From Catenulispora sp. (GTDB taxonomy: Bacteria; Actinomycetota; Actinomycetes; Streptomycetales; Catenulisporaceae): a DNA stretch of 38,582 nucleotides. The stretch is from contig JABFWL010000146.1 of assembly GCA_013362315.1 (NCBI GenBank), forward strand, positions 1 through 38,582, written 5' to 3'. The notes beneath the pieces were generated by a model that was given only the letters and a program-made list of their open reading frames with translations, had not been told where the DNA came from and did not search any database. The position numbers were made by a program, and so were the translations under genes. Shown piece after piece: positions 9,401 to 17,904 of this stretch (position 1 is the first letter of the stretch; each line of letters opens with the position of its first letter).

Positions 9401-12400
9401 GCCGTTCAGCGGGTCTACGGCGTAGACCTCGCCGGTGGGTTTGCCGTCGCGGCCCAGCACGGTGATCTGCGACCAGGGGTTAGCCGGGGACTCGGGCTTG
9501 AGGTCGCGGACGGCGTCGACGAAGCCGGTGACCTCGTCGATGAGGCGCGCCGGATCGGGGATCTCCCAGGGATTGTGGGTGAGCGGATCGACGTCGAAGA
9601 CCGACTCGGTGTGGGAGAGGTCGGCGAGGTTGGTGGTCGGCTTGAAGTCGACCGGCTTGGTCGCCGGCGGCGCTGGCGGCTCGCTGGTCGGTTCCTTGAG
9701 CGCAGGGGTCCCCGTGCTCGGCTCCTTGAGCGCCGACGTCTCGGTCTTCGGCGGCGTCAGCGTCGGCGGCTCTGATGTTGGTGGGTGCAGTGTCGGCGGG
9801 TGCAGTGTTGATGGGTGCGGCGGAGCCGGAGGCGTGACCACCCGGTCGTCGAACACGAACGTGACGGCGCGCTGTGTGAAGTCGTCGTCCAGGAAGCTCT
9901 GGCGGTCCGGGAAATGGAACAGCGTGTCTCCCCGGTCGGGATCGAACACTCGGACTCCACCGCCGTCCTCCAGCACGGCGGCCATGGCGTGACCACCGGT
10001 CGAGTAGACGATGCGGGTGCCGTCCGGAAGATCGCCCAGCCGCCAGATGAACCCGTCGAGCCCCACCAACACCGCGGGTCGGTCTCCGCTGAGGGCCGTC
10101 ACCGTGAAGTGGTCGATCGCCGCGTTCCCGACGGCGCCGACACCGCCACCGACGCCACCGGTCATCCAGTCCGTGACGGTCCGCACCGCGTCGTCCTGCA
10201 ACAGGCCGAGGTCCTTGAATCCCAGCGGGACGCTGTGATCCGTTTGTGTAAGCCAGTGCACTGACAGGTATCCGCAGAACTGCCCGAGCGTGACGCCGGA
10301 ACCGTCGTCGCGCCCCACCTCGAGATGGAGGTTGTCCTCCACGTTCGGCAGGATCAGCCACGGGTTCTGCAGGGTCGGGTGGAGCTCGTCGTCCCGGACC
10401 GTGACGCGGTAGTTCCGCGCACCGACCGCGAAGTGCAGGTCGCGCGCACCCGAGAAGGTGGTCGCGTCGTCCATGTCCTTGCCGGCGTCGGCGCTCCACT
10501 TCCCCGGGGTCCCGACAAGCTCGGAAATCCGCTTCTCGAAAGCGTCGAGATCCTTGAGCGTCGGCTCCGCGACCTCGGTCAGCGTCCTCACAGCGTCCTT
10601 GATCGCCGCCCCGGCCGGGCCCTGCTCCCAGACCTTGCGGCTGAACTGCCCGAGCCGCCCCACGTTCGCGTCGTGCCCGACCGCCAGCAGGTCGGAGAAC
10701 TCGCGCCACGGCGACAGGTGCAGATCGTTCTTCGCCAGGTCCGCGACGATCTTCAGACGCGTCGGATCCGTGGTGTCCTGGAACAGGTCGTGCTTGCTGA
10801 AGGCGTAGAGCATGCTCTTCATCGGCGAGTACTTGCCACCGAGCACCGTGCCCCAGTCGGCGAGCTGGTCCAGGAAGTGGGCCTCGCCGGCCGCCCCGAC
10901 GTGGTCGAGGTCCTGGTAGAGCAGCGCCTTCCCGGCCGACACCGCATCGGCAGCACCCTTGGCGCCGGTGGTGTTGGCGGCGCAGACCAGGACCAGCGGC
11001 TCGCTGCCCTTAAGCAGCGGCTTGACCGTCGCGGCGTCCCCGACGAGCGTGAGCCGGATGTGGACGCCGTCGTCGACGCCGGTGCTGAGCGTCCCGAGCC
11101 TGCTCCCGGGCTTCCCGAGGTCGTCGAAGCGGACGACCTCGATCTCCGAGGCGCCCGCCGCGCCGAACTTGGCCTTCAGCCCGTCCAGGCCCCGGCCCTC
11201 GGACAACGCCGCCGACCAGTGGTCCGCGTAGCCGGCGCCGACGTGCACGATGTCCACGGTCGGCGTGGTGCCCCGCTCGATCCGGCTGATGACGTCCACG
11301 AAGTCGTGCCCGGCCACCGGGTTCCCGTCCGGGCCGCCCACGTCGCTGTGGCCGAAGTAGAGCCGGCGCGGCGGAGTCCCTTCGGGGAACAGGTGGTCCT
11401 TGAGCGCCTGGCCGAGATGAGGGTCCTGTTTCAGCACGTTCAGACGCCAGTCCCGTGCCGCCGCAGGGCTCTTCGCCTCCAGGGCCGTCAACTCTCGAAG
11501 ATAGGCACGGAGATCCTGGTCGATCGGCAGGCCGCCGGACTTCCAGCCCGCCCCGAAGGCTGTATCCATTTCAAAATCTGTGGGATGCCCGCGGACCTTC
11601 AACGGCGTCTTCAGCTCCTCGACCGGCGGCAGGTGCGCGGCGAACACCTTGTCGGCGAAGGACTGCAACCCGGCCTTGACCGCCAGCGGCCCGTCGTCGA
11701 ACTTCGCCAGCTTGCCCAGGTAGTCCAGGGTCGAGACGGAGCTGACCGGGTCGAAGCCGAGCCGGCGCATGGCCTGGCCGAAGTCCGATCCGAGGCGGTA
11801 GGGCTCGGTTTCCTCCTCGCCCGGCAGGAACAGCTTGAATCGGGCTCCGGCGTCGTCGGCCGGACCGGCTTCCAACACGTCCGGCGTGGGCCGCCACTCC
11901 GGCTGCGTGATCCGGGTGTCCGGACCGCCCTGGGACCACGCCACGTTCCCGGTGTAGTCGGTCCCGTCGTGCGTCATCACGAAGTCGTGGGTCTCGCCGA
12001 CCGTCGGGGTGTGCAGCTCGGTGCGCAGCGTCGCGGCCAGGTCCTCGGCGCCGCAGCCGACCACGACGATCAGCTGGCCCTGGGTCCACGGCAGCAGCCC
12101 GGACTTGAAGTAGCCGCCGACCTTACCGGGCGGCACCGGGACGTCGTTGACGTGCGCCTGGCCCCGGACCTCGTCGAAGTGCGTGACGAGCAGGAACGCG
12201 CCGTCGTACGCCGGCAGCTTCGCGGCCAGCGCGATGTCCTTGGGCTGCTGCGACAGCAGCAGGCCGCCGGGCAGGAACCGGCCGCCCCCGGGCAGATCGG
12301 GGTGCAGGAACACGCCGCCGTCTGCGCTGGGCACGTCCACCACCGGATGCGGGTCCGCGACCGGGTGGTCGCCGAGCTCTGCGACGTGTCCCCAGCCGGC

Positions 12401-15400
12401 GCCGGCCTGGTCCAGATACACCAGGCCGTCCGAGCGGAACTTGAACGTCAGGACCGCAGGATCGGGCTGGCCGAGGAAGTGCCCGGGGACGATCAGGTCG
12501 CTCTGGATGAGCCGGGTCGGGCCATCCCAGTTCCCGCGCCGGAACTCGTCCGAGACGTGCTGGATCAGTGCTGTGAGATCGCCACTCACCCCCTGCTGGA
12601 GCCCTGGCGACTTGCTGAGGTCGACGATCACGCGGACGTTCTTGTCCGGGTACGCCTTCAGCTTGGAGTCGACGGCGTTGCGCGCGCCCTTGCCGACGTC
12701 TGGGAAGGCCTTCACCTCCACCTTCAAGTGGTCACCGACGTGCGTGACCGCGTTGTAGAAGGCACCCTCGGCGGCGCCGATGCCGTCCTCGCCGGGCTTG
12801 GGCACCTTCCCGTCGGGTCCGGCCAGCACATAGTCGGGCTTCTTCGTGCTCCCGTTGAACGGCCACGGATGCAGCCCCGAGGTGCCGCCGTGCACCTCGG
12901 CGAGCAGCTTGGCGTTGAGCGGCTCCAGGGCGTCGTTCAACGCCGCGACCGGGAACTTGCTGGCCCGCGAATCCCCCTTGAGGTTGTGGTCGAACAGGTT
13001 CTGCAGCAGCGGGCGCGCCGCGGCCGAGGACACCTCGGGGTCCGTCAGGCTCAGGCGCAGCGCTTCGAGGTCCTTCTGCAACTGGGCCTTCGCCACGGCG
13101 GTGAACGTCTTGTCGTTGAACATCCTCATGATGGCGCGGTTGCCGCCGGTCGCCACGCCGTCCTCGACCGTGCCGAGGCTGAGGATGCCGTTGCCGGTGA
13201 ACATCCCGTCGACCTCGTGGTGCCAGGCCTTGTCCCAGGCGGTCAGGTCGAACGACTTGCCCCAGGTCCCGGCCACCGGCTCCGGATGCGGACCCGGCCG
13301 CGGCTCGGCGGCGACCGGCGGAGTGTCCAAACGCCCGGTGTCCAGCGGCCGCAGCTCCAGGGAGGTCCTGGGGACCTGGACGCCGGGGCCGTTCGTGAAC
13401 ACGTCCCCGTTCTTCTGCTCCTTGGCCAGCCAGTCGTCGGCGTTCCGGCCGTTGCCCCACACGTCGTGGAAGCCGTGGGTGAAGTCCTCGCGGAACTGCT
13501 GCGAGATGTGGTCGAACCTGGCACCGTCGCCGAGCAGTTCGGAGGCGTGGGACAGCTCGTCGAGCAGGTGCGCCTCGAAGTTCAGCCGCCCGGGGATCGC
13601 CGCGATGAGGTTGTCGAGCCGGGAGTCCCAGCCGGCGACGATCGCGCGGATCTGCTTGGCGTCGAAGCGGCCGCCGGTCCAGAACGTGTCCGGGACCTTC
13701 ATCAGGTCCTTGGCATCGCCGACGAATTCGGCACGGACCTGGGCGATCTCCGGGTCCGTGAGATCGCGCATGCCCGCCGGGCTGTGCCAGTCCTGCGCGC
13801 CGTGGATGAAGGCGCCGTCGAGCGCGTCGGCTCGGGAGGAGATCCGCAGTTCCAGATCGAAGCGCTCGGGCAGGCGGGCGGCCAGGTCGTCGATGATGGG
13901 CTTGGCCTCGGCGGGCGCGAGGTGGTCGGTGAGGGTGCGGGAGATGTTCCGGAACTCCTCGGCCAGCTCGGTCAGGCGGTCGGCGGAGAAGCCGCCGTCG
14001 AGCGGGACGTCGTGGCCGAGCCAGGTGCCGTAGGCCTTCTCGAACGCGTCGGCTTCCAGGGCGCCGAGGCCGGCTTCCTTGTCCAGTTTGGCGCTCAGGC
14101 CCGCCATGTAGTCGTCCAGGCCCTTGGCGAACTTCGCGACGTCCAGGCCGCCGCCGTCGGCCAGGCCGTGACGGGCTTCGCCGAGCAAGTTCGCGACGTG
14201 TGCCTGGAAGTCGTCGGTGAGCTTGGTGAAGCCGAAGAAGGAGGGGGTCTTGCCGGTCTGGTCGGCCCAGGCCTTGACGCCGTTCTGGAACCTGAGGTCC
14301 GCCTGGCCCTTGAGCGCAGTGGCCTCGGCGTCGGAGCCCAGGCGGCCGTCGAGGCCGTCGAGCAGGTTCCGGCTCAGCTTGTCGAAGGCCGCCGGGTCGG
14401 ACAGGGTGCCCGGGCCGGCGGCCCGCAGGGCCTTGTCGAACTCCTCGCGCCAGGCCTTGATGGTCGTCAGCGAGATCGAGCCGTGGTCCTCGGCCCACTT
14501 GTCGACCTTGGTGTCGAAGGCGTCCAGGGCGGCCTCGATCTTCGGAGCGATCTGCTTTTCGAGCTGGATCTTGGGTTGGACGTCCTTGGCCAGGTCGATG
14601 CGGGTCTGGCTCCAGGCCGCGTCCTTGTCGACGGGGTGCAGGTGGGACAGGGTGCTGCCGAAGACGTCGCCGTTCTCCTTCTCCCAGGACAGCCAGCTCT
14701 TGGCCATGTCCGGGGTCATGCCGTGCGGCATGCCGCCGGGCAGACGGTGGTTGGACAGGTAGTCCAGGACCGTGGTCTCGCGGAACTTCGCGGCGTCCTC
14801 GGGCGCCCCGTGGAAGGCGTGCGCGGCGTCGGCCAGTACGGTGCGCAGGTCGGCCTCGAAAGCGAGCTTGCCCTCGAAGTTCTTGAGCACCTGGTTGTAG
14901 ATCTGCGGCCGGGAGCCCGGCGCGATCTTGCGCAGGTCGGCGCCGAGCCCGTCGAGCAGACGCTGGACGCCGGCCTCGCCGACCAGCGCGGCCTCCTGCG
15001 GGTTCGCGGCGGCCCAGTCGGAGGCGATGGCGCGGCCCTTGAGTCCGTTGGAGTTGACCTTCGAGATCTTGGCGATCTGCTCGGCCAGCTTGCTGTGCAT
15101 GTCGTGGGTCAGGGCGCCGGCCAGGCTGTCCTGGATGTCGGCGGAGAAGGTGAGGTTGTTGGCCTTGGCGTCGTGGAACAGCTTCTCGGCGGTGCCCAGG
15201 AAGTCCTGGCGGAACTTGGCCAGTTCGGCCGGCGGGAGCTTGCCGGCGATCCCGGCGTTCGCACCGAGTCCGTGCTCGAAGGCGGCGCCGGCCTTGCGCA
15301 TCCAGTCGTCGCGCTCCAGGGCCTTGCCGAGCGCGGTCTTCAGGTCGCCGGCCAGCGCCAGCTTGAGCGCGGGCAGGTCGAGGCCGGCGCCGAAGGCGGC

Positions 15401-17752
15401 GTTCTTGGCCGACCAGGCCCGGTCGAAGCCGGCGCCGGCACGGTCGGCGATCTCCTGGTCGAAGCGGACCCGGCTGTCGATGCTCAGCTTGAGGTAGTCG
15501 GGGTCGTCCTTGATGCCCTTGCCGAGGCCGTCGATCCAGCCGGTGCGCTCGAACTCCCGGGAGAACTGTTTGGGCAGGTTGTCGATCATGCGGTTGACCT
15601 GGAGTTCGGAGAATTTCGGGTCGACCAGCCGAGGGTCGCGCCAGCCGTCGTGCACGTCCTTGATCTGGGTGAAGAAGTCGTGCGCCATCTTGTCCAGCGT
15701 GTCGGGGGCGATCTTCCCGACGTAGCCGGCGATCTGGTGGTCGAAGGCCTGGCGGCCCAGGGCCAGGTGGTCGGCCAGGAAGCCGCCGACGGTGGTGATC
15801 CCGCTGATGCCGCCGACGTTCCCGACGCCGATCGGCTCGGCGCGGACCGCGATGTTCTGCCCGCCCAGGCCGTGCAGGGCGCCGGCCTCGCCGGCCACGC
15901 TGTGGTCGATCGAGGTGGTCAGGGAGCTGAGGTCGGCCAGCGAGTGCTCGGCGAGGTTCCCGCCGGCCACCTCGACGTTCTTGACCAGGCTGAGCACGTC
16001 GTGGATGGGCAGGGTGGCGGCACCGGTGGCGGCCGCGATCTCCACCCGGGGGATCTGGTCGTGCAGGTCGTCGGCGACGATGTGGTCCATGCCGGTGAAG
16101 CTGGGCATCTTCGCGACCGCGATGTCCTTCTCGACGCCGGTGAGCGAGATGGCGTCGCCGATCTTGACCACGGCGATGCTGTCGGCGTGCGTCAGGTTGG
16201 TGATCTCGATCGGCTTGAAGCCCTCCATCTGCTCGATGCCACGGACGACGACGTTGCCGAGGTCACCGGTGTTCAGCTTGCTGAAGCCGCCCAGGTTCCC
16301 GATATCGCCCACATCGAAGTGGGTGTCGATGCGACCCAGGGCCCCGACGTCGAAGTGCGGGTCGAGCAGGCTGGGCTTGATCAGGGAATTGATGGTGCTG
16401 AGGTCGGAGAGCTTGAGGGTGGACAGGAAGTTCTCCGGGACGAAGAGCGTGCCGTTCGGCAGCGGCACGTAGCTGATGCCGTCGGCCGGGTTGAAGTCGT
16501 GCATGGCCTTGACGTTCAGCGTGATCTTGGCGATCTCGTCGGCCGGGATGTTCAGGCTCTTGGTGAGCTGGAAGAGCGTGAACTGGTCGTCGAGCGCCTT
16601 GTCGATCGGCACGATGCCGGGCAGCGTGCGCTCGAAGGAGCGCCACAGTGCGCCGCCGAAGCCCAGCGCGGTGAACTCGTCCTTGGTGACCGGCAGGAAC
16701 AGCCGGACGAAGCGGCCGGTGCCGATCTCGGTCACGACGAAGTTGAAGCCTTTTCCGATCCCGTCGCCGAGGAACTTCAGCCCGTTGATCAGGTACCGGT
16801 CGAAGTTCACGAACTTGTCGAAGGCGATGGCGCCGATTTTGGTGATGATGTCGGGGAAGGTCAGGACCTTGTCCAGGACCCACATCCCGCCCTTCATCGC
16901 GAACACGCCGATCACCTTGATCGAGCCGAGCACCCCGATCGAGCTGAAGTCCACGAACAGGTTCTTGACGTTGCCGAAGATGTTCCCGATGTCGCCGGTG
17001 ATCTTGTCGACGCCGCCGATCAGCTTCGCGATGCCGCCCTTGAGCAGGTTCGCCAGGTCGCCGCCGATGCCCCGGGTCATCGGCGCGATGATGCCGAGAA
17101 AGCCCAGGAACAGGCCCAGGAAGTTGGTGTCGCCGTGCGCGAAGTCGACGATGGACTTGATGAACAGCGCGATGTTCGCCAGCCAGGCCAGGATGGCCAG
17201 CGGGCCGCCGAAGACCAGGCCGACGATGCCGAGGATCAGCGCCAGCCACTGGAACGCCTCCCAGAAGATCTCCGAGGGGGTCAGCGCGCCGGCCAGGTGG
17301 CTCACGGCGTCGTCGATCGTGCCCGCCGCGGTGTTCGCAGCCGTGGTCAGGTCCGCGCCGGCCTGCTTGGCGGCCTGCGTGTACTGCGCCAGGCCCGGAT
17401 CCTTGTCCGGCAGGGCCAGGGCCTTGGTGAGCGCGGTGTCGGCGTCGGTCTGGTGCTGGGTCAGGGCCTTGTTGAAGGTGTCGATCGCCGGAGTGGCCTC
17501 GTCGAAGCACTGCTGCAGGCCGCGGAAGAACTTCTGGAGCTGATCGCTGATCTGGCCGCGCAGGGCGTCGGCGGTCTTGCCGGTCCAGCCGCCCGCGACG
17601 TTGTTGACGATCGCGTTGATCGTCGTCTCCATCTGGTCGACCTGGCCCTGCACCTCGTGCATCACCTTGGCCAGCGCGGCCATCCGGTCCTGGCTGCCGG
17701 GCGTGGGGTCGCGGTCCAGGCCGAGCTTGGACCAGTCAGTGGGCCGGGCCAC
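6482..17752 (-). CDS. Giant T7SS-associated polymorphic protein (3756 aa)
   Basis: Start is taken as GTG at 17752-17750, with AAGGAGG 4 nt upstream. A longer frame to 17872 is rejected because it would span the gene's own promoter. Residues 1-150 resemble a WXG100/LXG head (WTG at 56-58), followed by hydrophobic helices (about 162-225). A long helical region follows; W-L-x-x-E-x-x-NGDVF recurs at W1020 and W1441, suggesting internal duplication. Three candidate catalytic regions follow. PD1640-YVL with E1679-V-K1681 fits a PD-(D/E)XK nuclease core. H1858 (LLVTH) and C1900 (VVVGC) fit a clan-CD caspase-like dyad. Q2491/C2493, H2588 (GGHAM) and D2604 (VFDPDRG) fit a papain-like deamidase or protease. 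Then come a Pro-rich linker (about 2637-2707), beta-rich repeats with DG turns (about 2740-3480) and a hydrophobic C-terminus (about 3540-3690). The likely role is a secreted or surface effector; all enzyme activities are inferred. No obvious immunity gene follows. Confidence 0.8.
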   Translation of the reverse strand: MARPTDWSKLGLDRDPTPGSQDRMAALAKVMHEVQGQVDQMETTINAIVNNVAGGWTGKTADALRGQISDQLQKFFRGLQQCFDEATPAIDTFNKALTQHQTDADTALTKALALPDKDPGLAQYTQAAKQAGADLTTAANTAAGTIDDAVSHLAGALTPSEIFWEAFQWLALILGIVGLVFGGPLAILAWLANIALFIKSIVDFAHGDTNFLGLFLGFLGIIAPMTRGIGGDLANLLKGGIAKLIGGVDKITGDIGNIFGNVKNLFVDFSSIGVLGSIKVIGVFAMKGGMWVLDKVLTFPDIITKIGAIAFDKFVNFDRYLINGLKFLGDGIGKGFNFVVTEIGTGRFVRLFLPVTKDEFTALGFGGALWRSFERTLPGIVPIDKALDDQFTLFQLTKSLNIPADEIAKITLNVKAMHDFNPADGISYVPLPNGTLFVPENFLSTLKLSDLSTINSLIKPSLLDPHFDVGALGRIDTHFDVGDIGNLGGFSKLNTGDLGNVVVRGIEQMEGFKPIEITNLTHADSIAVVKIGDAISLTGVEKDIAVAKMPSFTGMDHIVADDLHDQIPRVEIAAATGAATLPIHDVLSLVKNVEVAGGNLAEHSLADLSSLTTSIDHSVAGEAGALHGLGGQNIAVRAEPIGVGNVGGISGITTVGGFLADHLALGRQAFDHQIAGYVGKIAPDTLDKMAHDFFTQIKDVHDGWRDPRLVDPKFSELQVNRMIDNLPKQFSREFERTGWIDGLGKGIKDDPDYLKLSIDSRVRFDQEIADRAGAGFDRAWSAKNAAFGAGLDLPALKLALAGDLKTALGKALERDDWMRKAGAAFEHGLGANAGIAGKLPPAELAKFRQDFLGTAEKLFHDAKANNLTFSADIQDSLAGALTHDMHSKLAEQIAKISKVNSNGLKGRAIASDWAAANPQEAALVGEAGVQRLLDGLGADLRKIAPGSRPQIYNQVLKNFEGKLAFEADLRTVLADAAHAFHGAPEDAAKFRETTVLDYLSNHRLPGGMPHGMTPDMAKSWLSWEKENGDVFGSTLSHLHPVDKDAAWSQTRIDLAKDVQPKIQLEKQIAPKIEAALDAFDTKVDKWAEDHGSISLTTIKAWREEFDKALRAAGPGTLSDPAAFDKLSRNLLDGLDGRLGSDAEATALKGQADLRFQNGVKAWADQTGKTPSFFGFTKLTDDFQAHVANLLGEARHGLADGGGLDVAKFAKGLDDYMAGLSAKLDKEAGLGALEADAFEKAYGTWLGHDVPLDGGFSADRLTELAEEFRNISRTLTDHLAPAEAKPIIDDLAARLPERFDLELRISSRADALDGAFIHGAQDWHSPAGMRDLTDPEIAQVRAEFVGDAKDLMKVPDTFWTGGRFDAKQIRAIVAGWDSRLDNLIAAIPGRLNFEAHLLDELSHASELLGDGARFDHISQQFREDFTHGFHDVWGNGRNADDWLAKEQKNGDVFTNGPGVQVPRTSLELRPLDTGRLDTPPVAAEPRPGPHPEPVAGTWGKSFDLTAWDKAWHHEVDGMFTGNGILSLGTVEDGVATGGNRAIMRMFNDKTFTAVAKAQLQKDLEALRLSLTDPEVSSAAARPLLQNLFDHNLKGDSRASKFPVAALNDALEPLNAKLLAEVHGGTSGLHPWPFNGSTKKPDYVLAGPDGKVPKPGEDGIGAAEGAFYNAVTHVGDHLKVEVKAFPDVGKGARNAVDSKLKAYPDKNVRVIVDLSKSPGLQQGVSGDLTALIQHVSDEFRRGNWDGPTRLIQSDLIVPGHFLGQPDPAVLTFKFRSDGLVYLDQAGAGWGHVAELGDHPVADPHPVVDVPSADGGVFLHPDLPGGGRFLPGGLLLSQQPKDIALAAKLPAYDGAFLLVTHFDEVRGQAHVNDVPVPPGKVGGYFKSGLLPWTQGQLIVVVGCGAEDLAATLRTELHTPTVGETHDFVMTHDGTDYTGNVAWSQGGPDTRITQPEWRPTPDVLEAGPADDAGARFKLFLPGEEETEPYRLGSDFGQAMRRLGFDPVSSVSTLDYLGKLAKFDDGPLAVKAGLQSFADKVFAAHLPPVEELKTPLKVRGHPTDFEMDTAFGAGWKSGGLPIDQDLRAYLRELTALEAKSPAAARDWRLNVLKQDPHLGQALKDHLFPEGTPPRRLYFGHSDVGGPDGNPVAGHDFVDVISRIERGTTPTVDIVHVGAGYADHWSAALSEGRGLDGLKAKFGAAGASEIEVVRFDDLGKPGSRLGTLSTGVDDGVHIRLTLVGDAATVKPLLKGSEPLVLVCAANTTGAKGAADAVSAGKALLYQDLDHVGAAGEAHFLDQLADWGTVLGGKYSPMKSMLYAFSKHDLFQDTTDPTRLKIVADLAKNDLHLSPWREFSDLLAVGHDANVGRLGQFSRKVWEQGPAGAAIKDAVRTLTEVAEPTLKDLDAFEKRISELVGTPGKWSADAGKDMDDATTFSGARDLHFAVGARNYRVTVRDDELHPTLQNPWLILPNVEDNLHLEVGRDDGSGVTLGQFCGYLSVHWLTQTDHSVPLGFKDLGLLQDDAVRTVTDWMTGGVGGGVGAVGNAAIDHFTVTALSGDRPAVLVGLDGFIWRLGDLPDGTRIVYSTGGHAMAAVLEDGGGVRVFDPDRGDTLFHFPDRQSFLDDDFTQRAVTFVFDDRVVTPPAPPHPSTLHPPTLHPPTSEPPTLTPPKTETSALKEPSTGTPALKEPTSEPPAPPATKPVDFKPTTNLADLSHTESVFDVDPLTHNPWEIPDPARLIDEVTGFVDAVRDLKPESPANPWSQITVLGRDGKPTGEVYAVDPLNGRWARLGTADPDGAAHLWDGSRGPYLGKGSVTVRPNGDVILVGEDGKPFYLKENLGDGRFVEVFRGQDGKRYWFEWKGDGPTRELLGSGKRVYETNADGAVFKDVSKNGSVARDYRVTLDKGLIRAERGLGNLHDQWVWSRYDKDGNFVAKGVREYHGSAWKDTLTFGDHGAQVDVVVARQWSMWFTKWGHAGHFREHTIDIKDGKLGDPLKTLHTYKEISPQDKETGTSEFIGKNKILVVQRVAEQRIPTWFARHFAEIDVPNRGLFGGVDFPAGGVFGGDSRFQLYAWSEHELVPGVHDGTAVGAPLQRAGGMRVAIPDGSTFDFMTVTGADGKDTGVLVRAVVKLDDGTKLEIGRDPDSGKWASLAGGVTAADGRTLNWRQIDSKKTVLSQGLRTFGPGHQWVDTLAEAPKSVVRSTDDLGRVTYNLGKDTSFARDPIGLITKRTDNFPGVGGKGEDEVVVGSGDPLSGKWKWEVTGADGTVTGGLRHPFRSHPDLGSWDDSFVDFQKVDGISKMVPVREIRALDKGRGLAAYKVGDVWHSDIRGLDGTVQADSKAIRQWKAGDGTWGPNPKPGTDMQPWRDVPESARGNFVDPPVLRMVVDGKVRLFKIVDGAPEKYSWTEFDHGGVFRDKKLIGVTAGGQDIYRETHAATGQWIETLTDGTRIRYRSLNGFIHTRDTFGRWSLKPDFDISGRWKTGGREYEFHGAGTEFRGYNRMWREPNRLQYRTIDSVDGQFVNPNWLKAQKVLLDFIQDYTFDVIANILITGAVNNWNFSPADWGKIFAGGAVTSGVKGASNALQETLLKKFKDGVGNVDSGKFWGRAPYNHDKTWDNEWAGNENPRRWRSGLYDYGVNNLLTSSIAGFVATAFTSTVFGIGSHHITVSGLDSLEAGGLGMAGALAGGLLAIGPRTALHQLGSGRYFHQGGIPDLLITFGEKVFEKWFIGNVLGPALHLKITPVMLGIDQGPWNG

Positions 17753-17790
17753 GCGGCCTCCTTCCGGTTCGTCGCGGCGTTCCGAAGGGG

Positions 17791-17820
17791 GGTACGTATG
17801 CGGGAGCGTGGATGGTTCTC
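17791..17820 (-). promoter_or_regulatory. ECF-type promoter for the giant gene
   Basis: Read on the minus strand: GAGAACC (17820-17814), 14 nt, ATACGTACC (17799-17791). The GAAC -35 and CGTA -10 cores fit extracytoplasmic-function sigma promoters. The same two boxes with the same spacing occur in the opposite direction at 17841-17870. The predicted transcript start near 17786 gives a leader of about 34 nt to the GTG at 17752. Confidence 0.7.
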
Positions 17821-17840
17821 GCAAACACGCCGCCAGGGCC

Positions 17841-17870
17841 GAGAACCGTTTGCGGAGACTGATACGTACC
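17841..17870 (+). promoter_or_regulatory. ECF-type promoter for the WXG100-like operon
   Basis: GAGAACC (17841-17847), 14 nt, ATACGTACC (17862-17870): identical boxes and spacing to the divergent promoter at 17820-17791, while the two spacers are unrelated in sequence. The predicted start near 17875 gives a leader of about 30 nt with GAAGGGG before the TTG start at 17905. A candidate reader is the ECF sigma factor at 26616-27176. Confidence 0.7.
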
Positions 17871-17904
17871 ACTGGGTGAGAGACGAAGAGGAAGGGGCGA
17901 ACCG

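Noticed and set aside
5702..9775. A 1357-codon plus-strand frame crossing two minus-strand genes
   Set aside because: It crosses the stop/start junction of the AAA+ and giant genes and shows no recognisable protein motifs; it is a composition artefact.
17753..17872. Upstream start at 17872 for the giant protein
   Set aside because: The extra 40 residues would be encoded across the ECF promoter boxes, and the start lacks a ribosome site; AAGGAGG precedes GTG at 17752.
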